Of a DNA stretch of 64,000 nt, positions 57,486 to 64,000 are shown in pieces; positions within the stretch are counted from its first letter, which is position 1; every line of letters begins with the position of its first letter. The notes beneath the pieces are model-generated. The model was given only the letters and a program-made list of their open reading frames with translations. It made no database searches and was not told where the DNA came from. This DNA comes from Eleftheria terrae (GTDB taxonomy: Bacteria; Pseudomonadota; Gammaproteobacteria; Burkholderiales; Burkholderiaceae_C): positions 4,216,001 through 4,280,000 of the forward strand of contig NZ_CP106951.1 of assembly GCF_030419005.1 (NCBI RefSeq), written 5' to 3'. Both the position numbers and the translations under genes were made by a program.

Positions 57486-58565
57486 TCAGGCCACCTGGCG
57501 GTACTGAACGACCTGGGCCAGCTCACCCGAGGCATAGCGCTTGGCCACCTCGGCCAGCGGGATGGCCTTGATTTTACCGGCCTGGCCTTCGCAGCCGAAC
57601 TCGACATAGCGCTGCTTGACGATCTTCTTGGCCGCTTCACGCGCGGGCTTCAGGTATTCGCGCGGGTCGAACTTCTCCGGATGCTCGACGAAGAACTTGC
57701 GGATGGCCGCCGTCATCGCCAGGCGGATGTCGGTGTCGATGTTGATCTTGCGCACGCCGTACTTGATGGCTTCCTGGATCTCCTCGACCGGCACGCCGTA
57801 GGTTTCCTTCATGTCGCCGCCGTACTTGCGGATCTCGGCCAGCAGGTCCTGCGGCACGCTGGAGGAGCCATGCATCACCAGGTGGGTGTTCGGAATGCGG
57901 GCGTGGATTTCCTTGATGCGGCTGATGGCCAGGATGTCGCCGGTGGGCTTGCGGGTGAACTTGTAGGCGCCGTGGCTGGTGCCGATGGCGATGGCCAGGG
58001 CGTCCAGCTGGGTCTGCTTGACGAAGTCGGCGGCCTGCTCGGGGTCGGTGAGCAGCTGGTCCATCGTCATCGTGGCGTCGGTGCCGTGGCCGTCTTCCTT
58101 GTCGCCCTTCATCGTTTCGAGCGAGCCCAGGCAGCCCAGTTCGCCTTCGACGGTGACGCCCAGGCCGTGCGCCAGGTCGACCACCTTCTTGGTCACTTCG
58201 ACGTTGTACTCGTAGCTGGCGATGGTCTTGCCATCGGCCTGCAGCGAGCCGTCCATCATCACCGAGCTGAAGCCCAGGTCGATCGCGCCACGGCAGACGT
58301 CGGGCGACTGGCCGTGGTCCTGGTGCATCACGACCGGGATGTGCGGGTAGGCCTCAACGGCCGCCTGGATCAGGTGCTTCAGGAAGGCTTCGCCGGCGTA
58401 CTTCCGCGCGCCTGCGGAGGCCTGCATGATCACCGGCGCGCCGACTTCCTCGGCGGCACTCATGATGGCCTGGACTTGTTCCAGGTTGTTGACGTTGAAG
58501 GCTGGAATGCCGTAGCCGTTTTCGGCGGCGTGGTCCAGCAGCTGGCGCATCGAGACGAGTGGCAT
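57486..58565 (-). CDS. fba: Fructose-bisphosphate aldolase, class II
   Basis: 359 residues. The zinc-binding [11 protein letters not shown] block, [19 protein letters not shown] and the FAG-like [13 protein letters not shown] are typical of class II type-B aldolases (CbbA/Fba). The enzyme cleaves or forms fructose 1,6-bisphosphate. It is transcribed toward purC and ends at a strong terminator. Confidence 0.97.
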   Translation of the reverse strand: MPLVSMRQLLDHAAENGYGIPAFNVNNLEQVQAIMSAAEEVGAPVIMQASAGARKYAGEAFLKHLIQAAVEAYPHIPVVMHQDHGQSPDVCRGAIDLGFSSVMMDGSLQADGKTIASYEYNVEVTKKVVDLAHGLGVTVEGELGCLGSLETMKGDKEDGHGTDATMTMDQLLTDPEQAADFVKQTQLDALAIAIGTSHGAYKFTRKPTGDILAISRIKEIHARIPNTHLVMHGSSSVPQDLLAEIRKYGGDMKETYGVPVEEIQEAIKYGVRKINIDTDIRLAMTAAIRKFFVEHPEKFDPREYLKPAREAAKKIVKQRYVEFGCEGQAGKIKAIPLAEVAKRYASGELAQVVQYRQVA

Positions 58566-58953
58566 GGTGGGGCCCCTGGGAGTTAGAAACCGGTGCTGCG
58601 CCCTCCGGCTGCCGCCCTGTTCTCGTGAAATAGGCGAAAGCCGTGAAACCGCAAGGTAATCGGGCGGATTCTAATGTGGCTGTCGGAAGGGAAGGTGACG
58701 GAAGGCTTCTCAATGCCGGCGCGCCCTGCAGCCCGGTGAGCCCTTGCCGAGAATGTTCGAAATTCGAAGAAACCTGCCGTACCTGCCAGGGGTTCCACTG
58801 GCAGTGGCGCTCCTGCTCGAAGCGCGCATGCAGCGCCGGCGGTTGGCTGGTCGCTGGCGGAGTTGCTCACATGGCAAACGATTCGCAACACAGGCCCCGA
58901 GGTGTCCCCCTAGATTGGGGGGCTCCCTCGATCCTTAACCTGTGCAGTAGTCA
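58566..58953. other. Divergent intergenic region between fba and the DUF481 gene
   Basis: 388 bases with no gene. It contains TTCGAAATTCGAA (58756-58768; a repeated TTCGAA) and an inverted repeat CTGCCAG-N8-CTGGCAG (58783-58804), nested with CCACTG-G-CAGTGG (58795-58807). These could be protein-binding sites for either flanking gene. TTGCGG and TATTTC spaced 16 bases apart on the minus strand are a weak fba promoter candidate. Confidence 0.4.
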
Positions 58954-59718
58954 ATGCCTATGCGAACATCCTTCCTTGCTCTGTCCTGGGGTCTGCTTTC
59001 CTTGCCCTGCCTCGTGCAGGCGCAGGTGACCGTGAAGCCCGACGGACAGTGGCGCCACCTCTTCGGCGCCTCGGCAAGCTATGCGACTGGCAATACCAAG
59101 GCGTCCAGCTTCAACCTGGCGGCCGACAGCGTGCGTGCCACCGACCATGACAAGCTCACCCTTGTCGGCCGCGCCCTCTATGGACGCAACCAGGGCAGGA
59201 CCTCCGCGAACCGCGCCGCCCTGGGCAGCGACTACAACCGCGATCTGTCGGACCGCTGGTTCGGCTTCGGCCGCGGCGAGTATCAGCGCGACCGGCCGGC
59301 CAACCTGGCGCACCGCTGGATGGCATCCAGCGGGGTGGGCTACCACCTGGTGCGCAACGAGCGCGGCTTCTGGGACATCTCGGGCGGCCTGGGCTACACG
59401 CAGGACCGCTTCGTCGATCCGGTGGAGCTCGATGGCCGGGTGCGCAGCCGCTACGGCCGCTTCGAGGCAGTGCTCACCGAGGAGTCCAATTTCCGCCTGA
59501 GCCAGACCACCTCCTTCAAGCAGCGGCTGAGCCTGCTGCCGCAGCTGAACCAGCCGGGTGTCTGGCGGGCGGAATTCGATTCGGGGCTGGCGGTGGCGAT
59601 GACGCAGCGGCTGAGCCTGACGGCAGGCCTGACCTATCGCTACAACACCGATCCCGGCGAGGGGGTGAAGCGCGGCGATGCGCTGTTCCTGACCGGGGTG
59701 TCGCTGCGCATGGATTGA
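58954..59718 (+). CDS. DUF481 family outer-membrane protein
   Basis: 254 residues. A signal peptide ends at LVQAQ (about residue 24). The mature part is a beta-rich barrel-like domain with SASYATGNTKASSFNLAADS, GSDYNRDLSDRWFGFGRGEY and the aromatic C-terminal strand ending LTGVSLRMD, close to DUF481/YdiY proteins. Function is unknown; members are outer-membrane proteins. The start may be 58954 or the second ATG six bases later. It is convergent with pyk. Confidence 0.88.
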   Translation: MPMRTSFLALSWGLLSLPCLVQAQVTVKPDGQWRHLFGASASYATGNTKASSFNLAADSVRATDHDKLTLVGRALYGRNQGRTSANRAALGSDYNRDLSDRWFGFGRGEYQRDRPANLAHRWMASSGVGYHLVRNERGFWDISGGLGYTQDRFVDPVELDGRVRSRYGRFEAVLTEESNFRLSQTTSFKQRLSLLPQLNQPGVWRAEFDSGLAVAMTQRLSLTAGLTYRYNTDPGEGVKRGDALFLTGVSLRMD

Positions 59719-59720
59719 GC

Positions 59721-59760
59721 GGACAGCCGCGGGCCGTGAACGGCCCGTGGCACCGTGTCC
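59721..59760. terminator. Bidirectional hairpin between convergent DUF481 gene and pyk
   Basis: CGGGCCG-TGAA-CGGCCCG (59730-59747) forms a perfect 7-base stem, with outer GGACA and TGTCC arms (59721-59725 and 59756-59760). No T-run is present, so it is only a likely stop or mRNA-end structure for both convergent genes. Confidence 0.45.
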
Positions 59761-59769
59761 GCGCCGGCG

Positions 59770-61203
59770 TCAGCCGCCGACGCGGCAGACCTTCAGCATG
59801 TTGGTGCCACCGGGGTAGCCCATCGGCTCGCCGCAAGTGATGGCATAGGTGTCGCCCGGCTTCAGCATGCCGGCTTCCACCAGCAGCTGTTCGGCCTTGG
59901 CCAGCGCCGTGTCGCGGTCGGTGTAGGTCGGCATCAGGATGGGGCGCACATTGCGGTACAGCGTCATCTTGCGCTGCGACAGCGGCTGCGAGGTGAGGCC
60001 GAAGATCGGCACGTGGATCTTGTGGCGGCTCATCCACAGCGCGGTGGAGCCCGACTCCGTCAGCGCCACGATGGCCTTGCAGCCCAGGTGGTGGGCGGTG
60101 AACAGCGCACCCATCGCGATCGACTGGTCGATGCGGCCGAAGTGCTTGTTCTTGAAGTCCGCGTCCAGCGTCAGCTCTTCGGCACGCTCGGCTTCCAGCG
60201 CGATGGCGGCCATGTGCTCGATGGTCTCGATCGGGTACTTGCCGGCGGCGGTCTCCGCGCTCAGCATCACCGCGTCGGTGCCGTCCAGCACGGCGTTGGC
60301 CACGTCGCTCACCTCGGCGCGGGTCGGCACCGGGTTGACGATCATCGACTCCATCATCTGGGTCGCGGTGATCACCACCTTGTCCATCTCGCGGGCCATC
60401 TTGATCATGCGCTTCTGCAGCGCCGGCACCGCCGCATTGCCCACTTCCACCGCCAGGTCGCCGCGCGCCACCATGATGCCGTCGCTGGCCTTCAGGATCT
60501 GCTCCAGCACCGGGATGGCTTCGCTGCGCTCGATCTTGGCGATCAGGTGCGGCTTGTGGCGCCACGGCTCGCCCGCCACGTTGGCCAGCTGGCGCGCCAT
60601 TTCCATGTCGGTGGCGTTCTTCGGGAAGGACACTGCCAGGTACTCGCACTGGAAGCTCATCGCGGTCTTGATGTCTTCCATGTCCTTGGCGGTCAGGGCC
60701 GGCGCGGTCAGGCCGCCGCCCTGCTTGTTGATGCCCTTGTTGTTGGACAGCTCGCCGCCGATCTTCACGAAGGTGTGGATCTCCTCGCCCTGCACCCGGT
60801 CCACCGTCAGCACGATCAAGCCGTCGTTGAGCAGCAGCACGTCGCCGGGCTTCACGTCGCGCGGCAGTGCCTTGTAGTCGAGGCCGACACGCTCGTTGCT
60901 GCCCAGTTCGGTGAGGCCGGCGTCGAGGATGAAGGGCTGGCCGTTCTCCAGCCAGGTGCGACCGCCGTCGAACTTGCCGACCCGGATCTTCGGGCCTTGC
61001 AGGTCGGCCATGATCGCGACCTGCTTGCCGGCGCGGGCGGCCGCCTCGCGCACCATGCTGGCGCGGTCGATGTGGTCCTGCGCCTTGCCGTGCGAGAAGT
61101 TCAGCCGCACGACATCGACGCCGGCGATGATCATGCGCTCCAGGACTTCAGGCGTGGACGAGGCGGGGCCGAGGGTGGCAACGATCTTGGTGGCGCGCGA
61201 CAT
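59770..61203 (-). CDS. pyk: Pyruvate kinase
   Basis: 477 residues. Blocks include MSRATKIVATLGPASSTPE, NFSHGKAQDHI, the catalytic lysine region HLIAKIERSEAI and the metal-binding DGIMVARGDLAVE. The C-terminal allosteric domain ends TNMLKVCRVGG. It makes pyruvate and ATP from phosphoenolpyruvate. The ATG at 61203 is preferred to an upstream frame that runs through the terminator of pgk. Confidence 0.97.
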   Translation of the reverse strand: MSRATKIVATLGPASSTPEVLERMIIAGVDVVRLNFSHGKAQDHIDRASMVREAAARAGKQVAIMADLQGPKIRVGKFDGGRTWLENGQPFILDAGLTELGSNERVGLDYKALPRDVKPGDVLLLNDGLIVLTVDRVQGEEIHTFVKIGGELSNNKGINKQGGGLTAPALTAKDMEDIKTAMSFQCEYLAVSFPKNATDMEMARQLANVAGEPWRHKPHLIAKIERSEAIPVLEQILKASDGIMVARGDLAVEVGNAAVPALQKRMIKMAREMDKVVITATQMMESMIVNPVPTRAEVSDVANAVLDGTDAVMLSAETAAGKYPIETIEHMAAIALEAERAEELTLDADFKNKHFGRIDQSIAMGALFTAHHLGCKAIVALTESGSTALWMSRHKIHVPIFGLTSQPLSQRKMTLYRNVRPILMPTYTDRDTALAKAEQLLVEAGMLKPGDTYAITCGEPMGYPGGTNMLKVCRVGG

Positions 61204-61351
61204 GGGGGGCAGTCTCCGGTATCGGGTTCGTAACTTTGTTCCAATTATCCGCTGCAAACCGGGTGCCTGAGTTACAAGTCCGGGCCTCTGCGGCGGTCTT
61301 TTTTGTATCAGACGCGGGATGTTGCCGAGGAGCGACGCGCCCCTCGAAAGC

Positions 61352-61384
61352 AAAAAGCCCCGCGGCCGGGCTCGGGCGCGGGGC
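61352..61384 (-). terminator. Rho-independent terminator after pgk
   Basis: GCCCCGCG (61357-61364) and CGCGGGGC (61377-61384) form an 8-base perfect stem, followed on the minus strand by TTTTTG. It starts 21 bases after the pgk stop and separates pgk from pyk. Confidence 0.88.
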
Positions 61385-61404
61385 GGCTTGCGGCGCGGGC
61401 GGGA

Positions 61405-62598
61405 TCAGCCGGCGGCGCGCTTCTGCAGGATCTCGAAGGCCGGCAGGGTCTTGCCTTCCAGGATCTCCAGGAAGGCGCCACCGCCGGTCGAGATGTAGCC
61501 GACCTGCGGCTCGATGCCGTACTTGGCGATGGCCGCCAGCGTGTCGCCGCCGCCGGCGATCGAGAAGGCGGGTGAGTCGGCGATGGCGCGGGCGATGGTC
61601 TCGGTGCCGTGGGCGAAGGCGTCGAACTCGAACACGCCGACCGGGCCGTTCCAGACGATGGTGCCGGCCGATTTCAGCTTGTCGGCCAGCAGCTGGGCGG
61701 TCTTCGGGCCGATGTCGAGGATCATCTCGTCGGCGGCGACGTCGGTCGCGGCCTTGACGGTGGCCGGCGCGTCGGCCTTGAACTCCTTGGCCACCACCAC
61801 GTCCTGCGGGATGGGCACTTCGGCGCCGCGCGCCTTCATGGCCTCGATCACCGCCTTGGCCTGGTCCACCAGGTCGGCTTCCACCAGCGACTTGCCCACC
61901 GGCAGGCCTGCGGCCAGCATGAAGGTGTTGGCGATGCCGCCGCCCACCACCAGCTGGTCGACGTTCTTGGCGAGGGCCTGCAGGATGGTGAGCTTGGTCG
62001 AGACCTTGGAGCCGGCGACGATGGCCACCAGGGGGCGCTTGGGATTGTCGAGTGCCTTGGTGATGGCATCGATCTCGGCGGCCAGCAGCGGCCCGGCGCA
62101 GGCGACCTTGGCAAATTGCGCGATGCCATAGGTGGACGCTTCGGCGCGGTGGGCGGTGCCGAAGGCATCGTGCACGAAGATGTCGCACAGCGCGGCCAGC
62201 TTGCGGGCCAGTTCCTCGCTGTTCTTCTTCTCGCCCTTGTTCAGGCGCACGTTCTCCAGCAGCACCACCTGGCCCGGCTGCACCTGCACGCCGTCGACCC
62301 AGTTGGACACCAGCGGCACCTCGCGGCCGAGCAGCTCGCCCAGGCGCTTGGCCACCGGGGCGAGCGAGTCCTCGGGCTTGAATTCGCCCTCGGTCGGGCG
62401 GCCCAGGTGGGAGGTGACCATCACCGCGGCGCCGGCGTCCAGGGCCTGGCGGATGGCGGGGATGGAGGCGCGGATGCGGGTGTCCTCGGTGATGTTGCCG
62501 GCGTCGTCCTGGGGCACGTTCAGGTCGGCGCGGATGAAGACGCGTTGGCCCTGGACCTTGCCCTGGCTGATCAGATCGGAAAAGCGCAGTACGTTCAT
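61405..62598 (-). CDS. pgk: Phosphoglycerate kinase
   Basis: 397 residues. The N-terminal blocks [13 protein letters not shown] and [16 protein letters not shown], and the nucleotide-binding end [16 protein letters not shown] and [19 protein letters not shown], are diagnostic. It transfers phosphate from 1,3-bisphosphoglycerate to ADP. The gene ends at its own terminator before pyk. Confidence 0.98.
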   Translation of the reverse strand: MNVLRFSDLISQGKVQGQRVFIRADLNVPQDDAGNITEDTRIRASIPAIRQALDAGAAVMVTSHLGRPTEGEFKPEDSLAPVAKRLGELLGREVPLVSNWVDGVQVQPGQVVLLENVRLNKGEKKNSEELARKLAALCDIFVHDAFGTAHRAEASTYGIAQFAKVACAGPLLAAEIDAITKALDNPKRPLVAIVAGSKVSTKLTILQALAKNVDQLVVGGGIANTFMLAAGLPVGKSLVEADLVDQAKAVIEAMKARGAEVPIPQDVVVAKEFKADAPATVKAATDVAADEMILDIGPKTAQLLADKLKSAGTIVWNGPVGVFEFDAFAHGTETIARAIADSPAFSIAGGGDTLAAIAKYGIEPQVGYISTGGGAFLEILEGKTLPAFEILQKRAAG

Positions 62599-62735
62599 GC
62601 TCGTTCTCTGTTTTCGATAAGGAAGACCGGCGCGGCCGGGGCAGGGCAGGCCCGCCTTCGTCCGCGAACAACAGAGGGATTGTGCCGCGCCCGGCCGGGA
62701 CGTCCGGCTCCGAGTGGTTACGGCGGCCTCGCGCC

Positions 62736-63065
62736 TTACCAGCCGAGGCCGATGCGCAGCGGCAGGAAGACCGCCATGCCGACCAGGATGGTGCCCAGGA
62801 TGCCGCGGCGCCAGAAGTAGTAGCCGGCCGCCGCCAGCGTGGCGGGCAGGCGGGCGTCCTGCAAGGTGGCGAGCAGGTGGCCCTGGGTCATCAGCACCTC
62901 AGGCGCGATGACCGCGCCCAGCGCCGCCAGCGGCGCATAGCGCAGGCCGCGGCGCACCCAGCCGGGCAGCGGCAGGTCCTGCTCGGGGATCAGGAAGAAG
63001 GCGCGGGTGAGCACCGTGATGAAGGTCAGCCCGAGGATGGTGAGGATGGTCTCCCAGGTGCTCAT
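62736..63065 (-). CDS. azlD: AzlD-family branched-chain amino-acid exporter subunit
   Basis: 109 residues with about four membrane helices. It shows the AzlD pattern [21 protein letters not shown] and [17 protein letters not shown]. The start at 63065 overlaps the azlC stop (ATGA). AzlC and AzlD act together to export branched-chain amino acids or analogues. Confidence 0.9.
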   Translation of the reverse strand: MSTWETILTILGLTFITVLTRAFFLIPEQDLPLPGWVRRGLRYAPLAALGAVIAPEVLMTQGHLLATLQDARLPATLAAAGYYFWRRGILGTILVGMAVFLPLRIGLGW

Positions 63066-63814
63066 CGTGTCGACTCCTCGCGACGCGCGCGCGAGCGGCG
63101 GTGGGCCTGCTCGGCCGCCTCGATGGCCAGCCCCACTGCCACGGCGGCGGCGATCGCAACCAGGATGTTGAGCTTGAGCGGCAGCGCGTAGGCCGCGACC
63201 GCCGCAGCCGCGGCCGTGCCGCAGGCCAGCCAGGTGGCCTTGTCCTGCAGCATCGAGCAGGTGATGCCCAGCAGGGCCAGCACGCCGGCGAAGCCCAGGC
63301 CCCATTCGACCGGGATGACATTGGCCAGCGCAATGCCGGCCATCGACGAGCCCTGCCAGGCCACCCAGTTCATTGTCACGCCGCCCCAGAAGTAGGGCAG
63401 CTGCTCGGGCACCGGCCCGGCATCGGGGAAGCGCTTCATGAACATCACGTAGTTCAGGTCACCGCTGACATAGCCCACCAGGCAGCGCTGCCAGCGCGGC
63501 AGGTGGGCGAAGTAGGGCCGCCACATGGCGCTGAAGATGACGAAGCGCAGGTTGATGCACAGCGCGGTGGCCCAGACCACCCAGATGGGCGCGCCGGAGG
63601 CGATCAGCGGGATGGCGGTGAGCTGGGCGCTGCCGGCGAACACCAGCAGCGACATCAGCACCGCCAGGGGCACCGGCAGGTCGTTCTTGACCATGGCGAC
63701 GCCGGTCACCAGCCCCCAGGCAGCCACGCCCAGTGAGAGGTTGAGCATGTCGCGCGCGCCACGGCGGAATTCCGGGTGGCGGGCGATGGCGCGGGCGGGG
63801 GCGAGGGCGGACAT
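63062..63814 (-). CDS. azlC: AzlC-family branched-chain amino-acid exporter subunit
   Basis: 250 residues with about six to seven membrane helices. Typical blocks are FRRGARDMLNLSLGVAAWGL, LLVFAGSAQLTAIPLIASGA and CINLRFVIFSAMWRPYF. It is the large subunit of the AzlCD exporter. The ATG at 63814 fits the family start. Arg-rich C-terminal residues ([12 protein letters not shown]) face the cytoplasm. Confidence 0.92.
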   Translation of the reverse strand: MSALAPARAIARHPEFRRGARDMLNLSLGVAAWGLVTGVAMVKNDLPVPLAVLMSLLVFAGSAQLTAIPLIASGAPIWVVWATALCINLRFVIFSAMWRPYFAHLPRWQRCLVGYVSGDLNYVMFMKRFPDAGPVPEQLPYFWGGVTMNWVAWQGSSMAGIALANVIPVEWGLGFAGVLALLGITCSMLQDKATWLACGTAAAAAVAAYALPLKLNILVAIAAAVAVGLAIEAAEQAHRRSRARREESTR

Positions 63815-63900
63815 GCAAGCAGCGGTAAAACCACCATTCTCGCCGCCCCGGTTGAAAGCCCGCTGAGCGCGGGCGCCGGCCCTTGCGGTCGGCCGGGTCT

Positions 63901-64000
63901 CAGAAGCGCATGCCGATGCCGATGCCGAGCAGCAGCGGGTCGACCTTCAGGCGGCCCAGCTTGTCGCCGGCGGCGCTGACGTCGGTGCGGATCTGCACCT
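63901..64000 (-). CDS. OmpW-family outer-membrane protein, C-terminal end only
   Basis: The last 32 codons before the TGA read VQIRTDVSAAGDKLG then RLKVDPLLLGIGIGMRF, the pattern of the final strands of OmpW-like eight-stranded barrels with a terminal phenylalanine. The rest lies beyond the right edge. It is on the same strand as azlC, with 86 bases between. Confidence 0.75.

Overview
The window is about 64 kb of very GC-rich DNA (roughly 70% G+C by eye) with dense, often 4-base-overlapping genes. Gene content and order (pgk, pyk, fba, purC, purE, purK, tsaC on one strand; tsaB-rimI-uracil glycosylase; lipA-lipB beside dacC and a D-amino-acid transaminase; hemB beside a corA-like gene) point to a chromosome of a Burkholderiales betaproteobacterium, probably near the Rubrivivax/Leptothrix/Caldimonas group. 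The genus call is inference. No tRNA, rRNA, CRISPR array, insertion sequence or prophage was seen.

Layout. (1) 1-8111: an unusual cluster with GTP cyclohydrolase II (RibA type), a RibD-reductase-like protein, a methyltransferase, a glycosyltransferase, a divergent 6-pyruvoyl-tetrahydropterin-synthase-like protein, a dehydrogenase, a CDP-alcohol phosphatidyltransferase, a YceI protein and a truncated sulfatase/LTA-synthase-like protein. It looks like a route to a modified pterin or pyrimidine compound linked to an envelope-lipid branch. (2) 8410-18655: mixed accessory genes (solute-binding protein, a frameshifted membrane gene, ExeA/GspB-like pair, Pth2, RTX protein, lipoprotein). Three divergent intergenic regions here carry long arrays of 5-7 base tandem repeats. 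(3) 18633-25018: pobR/pobA and a large hybrid histidine kinase whose 3' end is repeated in about 130-base tandem copies. (4) 25221-32376: an acyltransferase, HPr and PTS EIIA without a neighbouring EI gene, hydrolase, a degenerate kinase/receiver protein, a TlpA-like thioredoxin, and an AraC regulator followed by an exporter with a clear paired operator. (5) 32426-35931: a secreted galactose-oxidase-like copper radical enzyme with lectin repeats, co-transcribed with a c-type cytochrome and a SCO1-like copper protein. (6) 36695-64000: mostly housekeeping: lipoate synthesis, cell-wall carboxypeptidases, haem synthesis, tRNA t6A genes, DNA repair, purine synthesis, glycolysis and AzlCD, ending in the 3' end of an OmpW-like gene. 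A strongly structured candidate small RNA lies upstream of hemB on the opposite strand.

The most promising points for novelty are the pterin-like cluster, the copper-oxidase operon, the candidate small RNA at 44303-44421 and the short-tandem-repeat arrays. Several starts are non-ATG and were chosen from Shine-Dalgarno sites or 4-base overlaps (hemB and purE TTG; purC, tsaB, tsaC, the DUF4197 gene and the sulfatase-like gene GTG).
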